Shown: one piece after another, positions 34,442 to 43,212 of the stretch
Position numbering within the stretch: position 1 is the first letter of the stretch
Layout of the letters: every line of letters starts with the position of its first letter
Assembly (NCBI GenBank): GCA_019118745.1
Contig: DWYJ01000031.1
Coordinates: 1-54,207 of the forward strand
Direction of reading: 5' to 3'
Length of the DNA: 54,207 nucleotides
DNA from: Candidatus Desulfovibrio gallistercoris
GTDB taxonomy: Bacteria; Desulfobacterota; Desulfovibrionia; Desulfovibrionales; Desulfovibrionaceae
Notes under the pieces: generated by a model
Told to the model about the DNA's origin: nothing
What the model saw: the letters and a program-made list of their open reading frames with translations, nothing else
The model's database searches: none
Made by a program: the position numbers and the translations under genes

Positions 34442-37405
34442 ATGCACCGCAAGACCAGTCCTCTGCTCAAGATCCTTGCCATGCTGGAGCAGCAGCTGAC
34501 GCTGCCCGCCCTTGTCGAGATCATGGACGTGCCGGCCGAACGGGTCAGAGCGGCCCTGGAAGCCTTCGAAAACCGGGGCTGGGTCCGGCATTGCGAGGAC
34601 AGGAACGCCTATCGCATCACCCCGGAAGGCGCTCTTGCCGTCAGCCGCCAGACGGACTGGAAGGAATGCCGCGCGGACGTCGCCGGCGCGCTGGAGTGTC
34701 TTGACGATGGCCGGACGCTGGACGGCTGCTCCTCCCTGCTCGAGATCACCAACAGGATGCTCGACTCGTCCCTGAGCGGGGCCATCTCGCTGTATGCCTT
34801 TCTGATAAGGACCCTCAAAGAGTACGACCTGGACGCCCACGGAGATGACAAGAACGCGTTTTTCCGCGTGACCATAGATGTCTGCGACATCTCCATGTAT
34901 CTTTCCAAGTTCCACAACGATGCCCTGTCCCTTGTGCGCAAGTCCCTGCTGCACACGGAGAAGAAGGACGGGCAGATCATCAACCTCCTCTATCTCCTTG
35001 AGCTCTCCCTCGAAAACATGGCGGCGGAATGCGACGAGGAGCGCATGCATTTCATGCACAAGAAATGCGAGGACATCCTGCACGAGATGGCGCGCAACCA
35101 TCTGCAGGGCAATGCCGAATACTTCCTCGGCATGTTCCAGTTCTGGCACGGGCAGTTCGGCAAGGTCATGGAGACCTTCGATATCGCCAGAAAGACCGTC
35201 CTCCTGTGGAACTGCCGCTTCCAGAGCGAGCTTTTCCCTCTCTACACGAGCTCCTCGGCCGTCTATCTCGGCGATCTCCACACGGCCATCGGCATCCTGG
35301 AAGCCGCCCGGCGCGAGGCGAGCCTTTGTCAGAACACCTTCAAAACGCTCTGGTGGGAAGCCCAGCTCGCCATGGTGCTGCTCTACGCCAATCATGATGA
35401 GGACGCGCTGGAGCTCATCGATCACGTCCTTGCCCTCGTCGACCCGGCGACGGAGACAAAGATCGCCCTCTGGGGCATGCGGGGACTGAGTTTCTATCTG
35501 TACAAGCGGGGAAATATCGCCGCATCGTACCGGCAGATGAAGCATCTGGTGGATACGGGGCAGAAATACGGCGTCCGGCGGCTCATCTATTCCTATCCCT
35601 GGCTTGTGGAGGTGCTCCTGCGCTACGAGGAAGAAGGGCTCCCCCGCATTCCCGGGCTCGACCTGGAAGAGGAAGTACAGCGCTCGCTGCGGGGCTACAA
35701 CAGTCATCTCAAGGCGGCCGGCCTGCGCGCCAGGGCCCTGCTCATGCTGCGTCATGGCGAGGAGGACCGCCGTGCCCTGCTCTGCCTGCAGGAGAGCCTT
35801 GCCCTCTTCGCCTCCGTGGGCAATCCGCGCGAGATCGCCTGTACCGCCCACTGCATCAGGCTGCTGGAAAAAGGCGAACGCCCCACCTCCGCCACCCTGC
35901 GCCGCTTCCTGGAAAGCACGCCCTTTACCCCGGCCAGGGAAAGCCCGCTGGCGCTCCTGAAGGCCCGCCTCCCGCGGGCGGACGCAAAAGGCGAGTCCGG
36001 CGGCCTGTTCGAACGTTTCACGGATGCGGCAAGCCGGGCGCTGGGAGCCGAACGGGCGGCCCTCTTCAACATCTCCACCAACAGGAAGCCCGTGGCGGTC
36101 GCCACCGTCAACATCAGCGACACGGAGATGCGCATCGGGCAGATCTCGTCCCGCGTGCTGCAATATCACACCGCACAGGCCGGGCTGCCGCTCCTCGTCG
36201 ACATCGACGAACACGTCTGCCTGAGCCTGCCGCTGCGTACCGAGCGGCACAACTGGCTGCTCTGGCTGGAGAGCCGCTACGCCATCGATATCCTGCTGAG
36301 CCTTTCGCAGGAGCAGATCAGGGATGTGGCCGCCCTGCTCGAAAAAACGCTGAAGCAGTTCGACAGCGCCAGCCTTTCCGCCACGGACGGCATGCGGCCC
36401 GCGCAACAGTCGGCGGCGGAGATCGTCCTCAGCGACGGCGAGGCCATGATCTGCGGCAGTCCGGCCATGCAGCGGCTCGTCTCCTACTGCACGCAGGTCG
36501 GCAAGAGCGACGCCGCCATCCTCCTCCTCGGCGAGACGGGCGTCGGCAAGGATCTGCTTGCCCGCTACATCCATGAATGCAGCGGGCGCACGGGGAGGTT
36601 CATCGCCGTGCACCCGGCGAGCATCCCGGAGACCCTGTTCGAAAGCGAATTCTTCGGCTACGAGAAAGGCGCGTTCACCGGGGCCGCCAAGCTCAAGATC
36701 GGCCTTGTGGAACACGCCCATCAGGGCACGCTCTTCATCGACGAGGCGGGCGACATCCCCGAAGCGCATCAGGTCCGGCTCCTGCGGGTCCTGCAGGATC
36801 ACTGTTTCACCCGCGTCGGCGGGGACAAGCCCCTGCACTCCGACTTCCGCCTTGTCTGCGCCACCAACAAGGATCTCTGGCAGGAAGTCCGCAACGGGCG
36901 CTTTCGCGAGGACCTCTACTACCGCCTGTCGGTCGTGCCCGTCACCATCCCCCCGCTGCGCGAACGGCGCGAAGACATCGACCGGCTCGTCTCCTATTTC
37001 GTGAAGCGCTACGCCATTCGCTACAACAAGCCCCTGCCCGCCATCTCGGAAGCGGATCTGCATCTCCTGCGCGAACACGGCTGGCCGGGCAATATCCGCG
37101 AACTCAAGAGCGTCATCGAGCGAGCCGTCATCACCGAGAGGGACGGCGAGCTCTCCATCGACCTGCGCGAACTGCCTTCCCGGCGCGAGGAACAGCCGCA
37201 GGAGGTGCGGCAGGAGGAGTTCCCGGCCGAGGAATTTTTTGCGGGTCTGCCCACCCTGCTCGAATTCCAGCGCCGTTATCTGGAGTATGTCCTCAAGAAG
37301 ACCAACTGGCGCATCACGGGCAAGATGGGAGCGCTCCAGATCCTCGACGTCAAGCGCTCCACGCTCTACTACTGGATGAAGAAATACGATCTGAACCGGC
37401 CCTGA
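34442..37405 (+). CDS. Large sigma-54-dependent activator: winged helix, TPR-like, GAF-like, AAA+, Fis HTH
   Basis: The protein has 987 residues. A winged-helix domain lies at about 5-70 (LPALVEIMDVPAERVRAAL). A helical TPR-like region spans about 90-480, and a GAF-like sensor about 520-640. The sigma-54 AAA+ domain (about 665-910) has Walker A GETGVGKD 697-704, GAFTGA 743-748 and Walker B TLFIDEAGD. A C-terminal Fis-type HTH (LQILDVKRSTLYYWMKKYDL) ends the protein. The start is ATG 34442 (weak GGGA upstream); GTG at 34430 is possible. It is divergent from TRAP operon 3 and flanks the box array, so it is the likely activator of that operon and of the one starting at 48982. The domain order is unusual. 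The signal sensed is unknown. Confidence 0.88.
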   Translation: MHRKTSPLLKILAMLEQQLTLPALVEIMDVPAERVRAALEAFENRGWVRHCEDRNAYRITPEGALAVSRQTDWKECRADVAGALECLDDGRTLDGCSSLLEITNRMLDSSLSGAISLYAFLIRTLKEYDLDAHGDDKNAFFRVTIDVCDISMYLSKFHNDALSLVRKSLLHTEKKDGQIINLLYLLELSLENMAAECDEERMHFMHKKCEDILHEMARNHLQGNAEYFLGMFQFWHGQFGKVMETFDIARKTVLLWNCRFQSELFPLYTSSSAVYLGDLHTAIGILEAARREASLCQNTFKTLWWEAQLAMVLLYANHDEDALELIDHVLALVDPATETKIALWGMRGLSFYLYKRGNIAASYRQMKHLVDTGQKYGVRRLIYSYPWLVEVLLRYEEEGLPRIPGLDLEEEVQRSLRGYNSHLKAAGLRARALLMLRHGEEDRRALLCLQESLALFASVGNPREIACTAHCIRLLEKGERPTSATLRRFLESTPFTPARESPLALLKARLPRADAKGESGGLFERFTDAASRALGAERAALFNISTNRKPVAVATVNISDTEMRIGQISSRVLQYHTAQAGLPLLVDIDEHVCLSLPLRTERHNWLLWLESRYAIDILLSLSQEQIRDVAALLEKTLKQFDSASLSATDGMRPAQQSAAEIVLSDGEAMICGSPAMQRLVSYCTQVGKSDAAILLLGETGVGKDLLARYIHECSGRTGRFIAVHPASIPETLFESEFFGYEKGAFTGAAKLKIGLVEHAHQGTLFIDEAGDIPEAHQVRLLRVLQDHCFTRVGGDKPLHSDFRLVCATNKDLWQEVRNGRFREDLYYRLSVVPVTIPPLRERREDIDRLVSYFVKRYAIRYNKPLPAISEADLHLLREHGWPGNIRELKSVIERAVITERDGELSIDLRELPSRREEQPQEVRQEEFPAEEFFAGLPTLLEFQRRYLEYVLKKTNWRITGKMGALQILDVKRSTLYYWMKKYDLNRP

Positions 37406-37410
37406 AACAT

Positions 37411-37438
37411 GCGGGGCGCGGCTTCCGCCGCGCCCCGC
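37411..37438 (+). terminator. Strong GC hairpin after the activator gene
   Basis: GCGGGGCGCGGC / GCCGCGCCCCGC, a 12-bp perfect stem with a TTCC loop, lies 5 nt after the stop codon. No T-run follows, so termination may be partial. The rest of 37439-37553 shows nothing. Confidence 0.5.
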
Positions 37439-37553
37439 GCGCTTGTCTGGTGCGGACGTCGTCCGCACGCCGTTTTTCGGAGGAAAGGCTCCCGCGCCTT
37501 GTGATGCGAACGCCAGGGCCGTATGTTCAGCGAGAGCCGGGATGGAGGCGGAC

Positions 37554-37705
37554 TAGAGCTGATTCGCATTGAAATCGTGTTCAATTTCAATGCTGACGCT
37601 GCCCTCACACTACGGAAAAAGCGTGGTTTTTCCGTGTGTTCGGTTGCGGGTAGTCGCTCTCGCGACTACCAGAGCGATCCACATTTTCCATGTGGAATCG
37701 CTCTA
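37554..37705 (+). repeat. Palindromic element, subfamily 2, copy 2
   Basis: It is flanked by TAGAGC and GCTCTA. It has four hairpins: CATTGAAAT/ATTTCAATG, ACGGAAAAA/TTTTTCCGT, GGTAGTCGC/GCGACTACC and GATTCCACAT-type with its complement. Its core is identical to the inverted copy at 24-152; one differing base pair in the last stem is compensated on the other arm (G-C here, A-T there). A further stem, CCGTTGCC/GGCAACGG, lies in the 86-bp gap before the AOR stop codon. Confidence 0.82.
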
Positions 37706-37791
37706 TGGGCCGGGTATGGACTGCCGTTGCCGTTCGCGCACAGTGCGGAGGCAACGGAAGCCCCTCCTCCGAAAAAGCTCCTGCCGCGGCG

Positions 37792-39540
37792 TTATGCCAG
37801 CGGCGCAAAATCGAACAGGGCCGCCGCGCTCCTGCCCTCTTCGCGCAGGCTCCTTGCCAGACCGTCCACGCCCTCCTGCGGGATGTCGAAGACCTGCCCC
37901 GAATCGGGGTTGCGTTCTTCCAGCACGAATTCGGGCAGCGCCCGCAGGGCGGCCCCCACGCCGGCGGCGTCATTGAAAAGGTTCTCCTCGCGCAGGGCGG
38001 CCCGGGCGGCGCCGTACAGGTCGTCAAGAGTCAGCGGCACGCCCCAGCGCGCCACGGCCAGCTCCGCCAGCACGTCGCGTGAGGGCAGGTTGCCGGGCAT
38101 GAACATGCAGATGCCCAGCATGTCCATGATCATGGACCATTCCTGCGCCGCGCACGACTCTTCCAGCTGTCCGGTCACGCTGGTCTGCGCCGTCTTGGCG
38201 CGCAGGGTGCTGCCGGAGGTATGGTCCGCCCCCTGCGAGGACGTGGCGTAGGTGACCCCCATGCCCTTCATGGAACGGGGATCGTAGGCGGCAAAGGCCT
38301 GTCCGCGCGCCGCGGGGACCCGGCTCGACCCGTAGATATGCCCGGCCACCACCGCGCCGGAGGCGGCGATGCGTCCGAGCGGCCCCCCGTCCCGCACCTG
38401 CTCCAGGATGGCCGCGGCCGCCCCGGCATCGCCAAAGGCGCAGACGCCCTGCTCCATCATCACGCCGAGCGCGGCGCCTGTCTCGATGGTATCCAGGCCG
38501 AGGTCGTTGCACATCCGGTTGAGACGGGCGATGTCGTCCAGCGAGGCGATGCCGAGATTGGACCCCAGCATGCCGATATTCTCATATTCCACGGGAGAAC
38601 AGACCTTCTTGCCCTGCGCGTCCGCGAACACGTTGGAGCACTGCACGATGCAGCCCGGCATGCAGGCGTGGGAATGCCGCCCCTCGCCGCCGCGCTCCTC
38701 GATGCAGCGATACAGGGCCGTGGCGTTGATGTCCGCCGCCTTCTCGAACGAGCCGCGGCTGAAGTTGCGCGTGGGCAGGGCCCCGAAATCGCCCGTCACG
38801 TCCACGGCCGCCGCCGTGCCGTATTTGCGGTAAATGGCGCTGTTGTCGCGTATGGGTTTGACGAGCGTCCGGTAAAGCGCGTCAAAGGCGTCCTTGTCCG
38901 CGTATTCCGGCATCTTCCCCCCGGCCTCGAAGACCAGCGCGTGCACCTTCTTGGAGCCCATGACGGCCCCAAGGCCGCCGCGCCCGCTGAAACGGGAGGG
39001 TTCCCCGTCCTTGTCCGCATTGGCGATGCCCGCGGCCAGAAGGCGCATCTCCCCCGCAGGGCCGATGAGGCTCATGCCCACATGGCTGCCGTACCGCTGC
39101 ACGAGCCGCTCCGCCTTCTCGTACACGCCAAGGCCGCACAGATCGTCGGCGGGGTCGAAGCGCACGCCGGAAGGCGAGACATGCAGCACCTGCCAGCCCT
39201 GCTCCGGCAGGGGCAAGCCTTCGAGGAACACGGCACGGATGCCCAGACGGCCCATGACCAGCGCCGTCACCCCGCCGGCGTTGCTCTCCTTGATGCCGCC
39301 GGTCAGCGGGCTCTTGGCCCCGATGGAGAGGCGGCTCCCGGACGAGAGCGGCGTCCCGGCAAAGGGGCCCGCGGCAAAGATCAGCGTGTTGTGCCTGCCC
39401 AGCGGATCACAGGAAGGAGGCGTTTCACGGGCAATGCAGCCGCTGGTCAGGGCGCGGCCACCAAGATAGCAGTTCTTCCCAGTCAGCGCGATCTCCCGGG
39501 CCGTGCGTGTGGCCATGTCTATGCGAATGATCTTGTCCAT
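37792..39540 (-). CDS. Aldehyde:ferredoxin oxidoreductase (tungsten-pterin)
   Basis: This 582-residue AOR-family enzyme oxidises an aldehyde to the acid with ferredoxin as acceptor. The [4Fe-4S] ligands are Cys293, Cys297, Cys301 (CMPGCIVQC) and Cys478 (MLGICMF). Pterin-binding segments are GPFAGTPLSSGSR and SGRGGLGAVMGSKK (near 185). The length is near the family's 600 or so. AAAGGAG lies before the ATG. It is the last gene of a series with alcohol dehydrogenase, ferredoxin-nitroreductase, SDR and ThDP enzyme, so it probably handles an aldehyde made by the ThDP enzyme or the alcohol dehydrogenase. The substrate is not known. Confidence 0.9.
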   Translation of the reverse strand: MDKIIRIDMATRTAREIALTGKNCYLGGRALTSGCIARETPPSCDPLGRHNTLIFAAGPFAGTPLSSGSRLSIGAKSPLTGGIKESNAGGVTALVMGRLGIRAVFLEGLPLPEQGWQVLHVSPSGVRFDPADDLCGLGVYEKAERLVQRYGSHVGMSLIGPAGEMRLLAAGIANADKDGEPSRFSGRGGLGAVMGSKKVHALVFEAGGKMPEYADKDAFDALYRTLVKPIRDNSAIYRKYGTAAAVDVTGDFGALPTRNFSRGSFEKAADINATALYRCIEERGGEGRHSHACMPGCIVQCSNVFADAQGKKVCSPVEYENIGMLGSNLGIASLDDIARLNRMCNDLGLDTIETGAALGVMMEQGVCAFGDAGAAAAILEQVRDGGPLGRIAASGAVVAGHIYGSSRVPAARGQAFAAYDPRSMKGMGVTYATSSQGADHTSGSTLRAKTAQTSVTGQLEESCAAQEWSMIMDMLGICMFMPGNLPSRDVLAELAVARWGVPLTLDDLYGAARAALREENLFNDAAGVGAALRALPEFVLEERNPDSGQVFDIPQEGVDGLARSLREEGRSAAALFDFAPLA

Positions 39541-39556
39541 GAAACCGACTCTCCTT

Positions 39557-39699
39557 TAGAGCATGTTCAGATCGAAACGCTTCGCGTTTCAAAACCTACG
39601 GCCTGACGTTTCGCGGAAAAACGCGGTCTTTCCACTCACTCTGGGCCGGGCGGCGCCGGCCGCCTCGCGCTTTGCCTTTTTCCACGGCAAAACGCTCCA
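39557..39699 (+). repeat. Palindromic element, subfamily 1, copy F
   Basis: TAGAGCATGTTCAGATCGAAACGC to AAAACGCTCCA, with an imperfect GCGGAAAAA stem. It starts directly upstream of the AOR ribosome binding site and separates AOR from the nitroreductase gene. Confidence 0.78.
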
Positions 39700-39752
39700 T
39701 CAGCAAGAAAACGACGAACTCCGCCCGCAAGCGGGGGGACGCGGCCCGCCGC

Positions 39753-40538
39753 TCAGGAAACATATACGAGCCGCAACGGCTCCTTGCGCGGCAGATGGAG
39801 ATAACGTACCGCCGGATAGCCGTACATCAGCGCCGCTTCGACGCGCCGTCCCGCGGGGACGCCCAGGCCCAGATCTTCCCCGGCCCTGAGCGCCGAGATG
39901 ACGAGCCCGGCCCAGCAGGAGCCCGCCCCGAAACTGTAGAGGGCCAGCTCCAGCCAGCTTGCGGCGATGCTGCAATCATGAGCGGCCCAGCGGGACTCCG
40001 CCGCCGCATGGGCAAGCACGAGCCCCGGCGCGCCGCGCAGGATGCTGTCGTGCCCCTGATCGAACAGGTCCGCCATGCGGGCATAGAAGCCCCCCTGGCC
40101 CCGTGCCCAGCGGACGACGCCCTCGACCACGCCGCGCAGCACCTGAGGCGAATCAGCGCATATCCACTCCACCTGCTGCGTGTTGCCGCCCGTGGGCGCA
40201 TAGCGCGCCATGTCCAGACAGATCTCCAGCACCTCGCGCGGCACCGGGTCCTGCCGGTAATGCCGGATGGAACGCCGCCCCTGGAAGAGCTGCGCGCGTT
40301 CTTCCGCCGTCATCCGCAAGGGGATGCAATCCGGCAGCGGTTCGCGTATCCCGTCCAGGACGAGCGCCCCGGCGGGACAGACGGCAAGACAATGCCCGCA
40401 CCCATGACAACGCGCCATATCCTCGTCGGACACGACGCACTTCTTTTCTTCTATGCGAAGGAGATACTGCGGGCATTCCCGCGCACAGCAGCCGCAGCCC
40501 ACGCAGCGCGCCGGGTCGATGTCAAGATGATGTTGCAT
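39753..40538 (-). CDS. Ferredoxin-nitroreductase fusion flavoprotein
   Basis: The protein has 261 residues. Two [4Fe-4S] clusters are bound by Cys12/15/18/22 and Cys44/47/50/54. A nitroreductase-type FMN domain follows (about 80-261), starting at FQGRRSIRHYRQDPV and including APTGGNTQQVEW and the C-terminal GYPAVRYLHLPRK. Such proteins pass electrons between ferredoxin and FMN, and some reduce nitro or enone groups. Its position before AOR suggests it may re-oxidise AOR-reduced ferredoxin or reduce a pathway intermediate. Either role is inference. Palindromic elements lie on both sides. Confidence 0.88.
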   Translation of the reverse strand: MQHHLDIDPARCVGCGCCARECPQYLLRIEEKKCVVSDEDMARCHGCGHCLAVCPAGALVLDGIREPLPDCIPLRMTAEERAQLFQGRRSIRHYRQDPVPREVLEICLDMARYAPTGGNTQQVEWICADSPQVLRGVVEGVVRWARGQGGFYARMADLFDQGHDSILRGAPGLVLAHAAAESRWAAHDCSIAASWLELALYSFGAGSCWAGLVISALRAGEDLGLGVPAGRRVEAALMYGYPAVRYLHLPRKEPLRLVYVS

Positions 40539-40585
40539 AGGGCTCTCCGCATGTCAGGGGATGCCGGAGCATCCCGGTTTTCGCT

Positions 40586-40732
40586 CCAGAACATCTTCCG
40601 TCCGGAACGCTTTGCTTTTCCAAGCATACGGCCTGTCGTTCCGCGAAAAACGCGGTCTTCCGCGCACTTTCGAGCGATCGCCCGCCCTGTTCCGCCGCCT
40701 CGCGCCTTACCTTTCAAAGGCAAAACGCTCCA
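40586..40732 (+). repeat. Palindromic element, subfamily 1, copy G
   Basis: It is a diverged copy. The left end is CCAGAACATCTTCCG, CATACGGCCTGTCGTTCCGCG follows, and the right end is CAAAACGCTCCA. It lies between the nitroreductase and alcohol dehydrogenase genes. The 40733-40905 stretch that follows has GC-rich inverted repeats (for example ACGGGAGC/GCTCCCCGT) and no gene. Confidence 0.7.
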
Positions 40733-40905
40733 GGAGGCGTCAGGAGGCGTAACGGGAGCAGGAATGCCGCATGGGCACCCCCGCTCCCCGTAAGGAAGGA
40801 ATCAGCCTCTTGTCAGGGGCGGCGCCGCTGCCGCACGGTCTTCAGGACCTGCCCGGCGCCACCCGTCCGTATGCCGACGGTTTTCCCTTTTTGAGGAAAG
40901 ACCGG

Positions 40906-42057
40906 TTACATGGCGTGTTCGAAAATGGCCTTGGCGTCGTCGAGCGTCATGGTACGCGGATTGTTGGCCAGCAGGCGTCCCGCCTTGAGCGCGCCCTCGG
41001 CCAGCAAGGGGATGTCCGCATCCTTGACGCCGTAGTCCCGGAGCCGCCGCGACACCTGCACGTCGTCGATGAGATCCTCCAGGAAGCACATGGCTTTTTC
41101 CGCCGCATCCTTGAGCGAAAGGCCCTGCGTATCCAGACCGAGGAACTCCGCCAGCCGCGCGAAGCGGGGCAGGTTGCCGATGAGGTTGAAGCGGAACACG
41201 GGGATCAGCATGATGGAATTGGCCACCCCGTGCGGGATGTGGTATTCCGCCCCGATGGGATAGGCGAAGGCATGTACCGCCGTCACGCCGGCGTTGCAGA
41301 AGGCGATGCCGGCATAGAAGCTGCCCACCAGCATGGCTTCGCGCGCTTCCACGCGGTCGCCGCGCGCCCAGGCCGTGCGCAGGTTGGGGGCGATCAGGCG
41401 GATGGCCCGCTCAGCGAAGTTGTCCGTCAACGGCGTCGCATTGACCGACGTATACGCCTCCATGGCGTGGATGAGCGCATCGAGCCCGCTGGCGGCTGTC
41501 GGGCCCTTGGGCAGCGACAGGGTGAGCTCCGTATCGAGGATGACGCTCTGCGGGATGAGGTAGCGGCTGGCGATGCCCACCTTCAGCTTGGCTTCCAGGT
41601 CGGAAAGGATGGCGATATCCGTCACTTCGCTCCCCGTGCCCGCCGATGTGGGCACGAGGATCAGCGGCACGCCGGCCTTGCATATCTTTTCCACGCCAAA
41701 GAGGGACTTGGGATCTTCATGGTTGGTCATGAGCACGGCGCAGACCTTGGCCATGTCCAGCGACGAGCCGCCGCCCACGCCGATGACGCATTCCGCGCCG
41801 AAGGCACGCGCCTTCTCGGCGGCGCGTACCGCCGTCTGCACGCTGGGATCCGGCTCCACCTCGTTGAACATCTCCACTTCGAAGCCCCCGGCGCGCAGCG
41901 TGTCCACCGTCTTCTGCGCCACCCCGATGCGGGTCAGGTTGGGCCCGCAGACGAGAAAGATCTTCTTTGCCCCGAAAGCCGCCGCTTCGGAGGCGATCTT
42001 GTCATAAAAGATGCCGAAGCCGCTGAGCACGCGCTGGCAGATCTTGAACGTATTCAT
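40906..42057 (-). CDS. Iron-containing alcohol dehydrogenase
   Basis: This 383-residue group III alcohol dehydrogenase has NAD binding at GGGSSLDMAKV (about 95-105). The metal ligands lie in an Asp-His pattern: ASGLDALIHAMEAY, VHAFAYPIGAEYHIPHGVAN. It interconverts an alcohol and an aldehyde. The ATG at 42057 is chosen because MNTFKICQRVLSG is the usual N-terminus. A GGAG-type site lies upstream, right against the end of a palindromic element. In this series it could reduce or oxidise the aldehyde that AOR also uses. Confidence 0.92.
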   Translation of the reverse strand: MNTFKICQRVLSGFGIFYDKIASEAAAFGAKKIFLVCGPNLTRIGVAQKTVDTLRAGGFEVEMFNEVEPDPSVQTAVRAAEKARAFGAECVIGVGGGSSLDMAKVCAVLMTNHEDPKSLFGVEKICKAGVPLILVPTSAGTGSEVTDIAILSDLEAKLKVGIASRYLIPQSVILDTELTLSLPKGPTAASGLDALIHAMEAYTSVNATPLTDNFAERAIRLIAPNLRTAWARGDRVEAREAMLVGSFYAGIAFCNAGVTAVHAFAYPIGAEYHIPHGVANSIMLIPVFRFNLIGNLPRFARLAEFLGLDTQGLSLKDAAEKAMCFLEDLIDDVQVSRRLRDYGVKDADIPLLAEGALKAGRLLANNPRTMTLDDAKAIFEHAM

Positions 42058-42071
42058 GCTCTCTTCTCTCC

Positions 42072-42220
42072 TATAGCATTTTCCGTTTGGAACGCTTCGC
42101 ATCCCAAACCATGCGGCCTGGCGTTTCGCGGAAAAAACGCGGTTTTCCCGCTCACTTTCGGCCGGGCGGCGCTGGGCTTGCCGCCTCGCGTTTTCCCTTT
42201 TTCAAAGGCACAACGCTCCA
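42072..42220 (+). repeat. Palindromic element, subfamily 1, copy H
   Basis: TATAGCATTTTCCGTTTGGAACG to CACAACGCTCCA, with GCGGAAAAAACGCGGTTTTCCCGC and the GGCGGC/GCCGCC arm altered to GGCTTGCCGCC. It lies just upstream of the alcohol dehydrogenase ribosome binding site. Confidence 0.78.
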
Positions 42221-42347
42221 GGATGTATCGACACACGTTTTGCTAAATCGTTGCGGCGGATGATGCAGGTTTGCCGTACACGCTCCGCTTGCTTTTGGAT
42301 GAGCGGCCGCCTCGCGCCCCTCTGTTTCTTCCTCCGGCAAGAGCGCG

Positions 42348-42379
42348 CCGGGGAAGGGATGGGATCTCCCTTCCCCCCA
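42348..42379 (-). other. Hairpin downstream of the SDR gene
   Basis: GGGGAAGGGA / TCCCTTCCCC pair around a short loop, 26 nt past the SDR stop codon. No T-run follows. It may be a partial terminator or a processing site inside the long transcription unit. The rest of 42221-42405 shows nothing. Confidence 0.4.
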
Positions 42380-42405
42380 AAAGCAGCGCCCGGCGTCAAC
42401 AAACG

Positions 42406-43143
42406 CTAATCCATCAACGTGCCGCCATTGACGTCAAGGATGTGTCCGGTGATGAAGTTGGCGGCCTGAGACTGCAGGAACCAGGCGGCCTCCGCCATCT
42501 CTTCCGGCGTCCCCAGCCGGTGCAGCGGCACCCTGCCGGCGATGCTCTCCCACTGTTCGCGGGGGATCATGGTCCCCTGGACGGGGCCCGGGGCGACGCC
42601 GTTCACCCGGATGTTCGCCGCGGCCAGCTCCAGAGCCAGCGATTTGACGAGAGAGATGACCCCGGCCTTGGCCGCGCAGTAATGCGCCTTGGTCTTATCG
42701 CCATTGCTGCCCAGCGCCGCAAAGCCCGTCTTGCCCGCCCGCGAGGCGTACAGGATCATGGAGGCCGGCGCATGACGGCGCATGGCCGGGATGCAGGCCT
42801 TGGCGATGAGGAAGGTACCGGTCAGGTCCACATGGATGACCTGCTGCCATTCTTCGACCGACATGTCCTCGATGCTGCACGCCGGTTTGGTGATGCCCGC
42901 GCAGTGGACGAGGCATTGCAGCGGCCCCGCGGCTTCGGCGGCCTGCACCGCCGCCGTGCAGGAGGCGAAATCGCCCACATCCATGCGCACGGGGAGCGCG
43001 TGGGGCAGTTCCCCGGCAAGCGCCGTGGTATCGCCGATATCCGCGAGGACGACGGTATACTTCTCGGCAAGACGACGGGCGCAGGCACGCCCGATATTGC
43101 TGGCTGCTCCTGTGACTATGGCGACAGGACGAACGTCCGACAT
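42406..43143 (-). CDS. Short-chain dehydrogenase/reductase
   Basis: This 245-residue classical SDR has a cofactor loop TGAASNIG (11-18), HCAG in place of NNAG, catalytic Ser134, Tyr155 and Lys159 (KAHYCAAKAG), and C-terminal GHILDVNGG. It oxidises or reduces a hydroxy group of a small substrate with NAD(P). AAGGAG lies before the ATG. It follows the ThDP enzyme gene by 69 nt in the operon from 48982. It is similar in role, but not in context, to the frameshifted SDR of TRAP operon 1. Confidence 0.92.
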   Translation of the reverse strand: MSDVRPVAIVTGAASNIGRACARRLAEKYTVVLADIGDTTALAGELPHALPVRMDVGDFASCTAAVQAAEAAGPLQCLVHCAGITKPACSIEDMSVEEWQQVIHVDLTGTFLIAKACIPAMRRHAPASMILYASRAGKTGFAALGSNGDKTKAHYCAAKAGVISLVKSLALELAAANIRVNGVAPGPVQGTMIPREQWESIAGRVPLHRLGTPEEMAEAAWFLQSQAANFITGHILDVNGGTLMD

Positions 43144-43212
43144 GGTGATGCTCCTTTTACGGTTGAGACAGTCCGGGGCGGGGAGGTCGCCCTCCCCGCC
43201 GCAACCTTCTTG

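Noticed and set aside
34409..37468. 1019-codon minus-strand frame opposite the large activator
   Set aside because: The + strand protein has Walker A, GAFTGA and Fis HTH motifs; the reverse frame has none.
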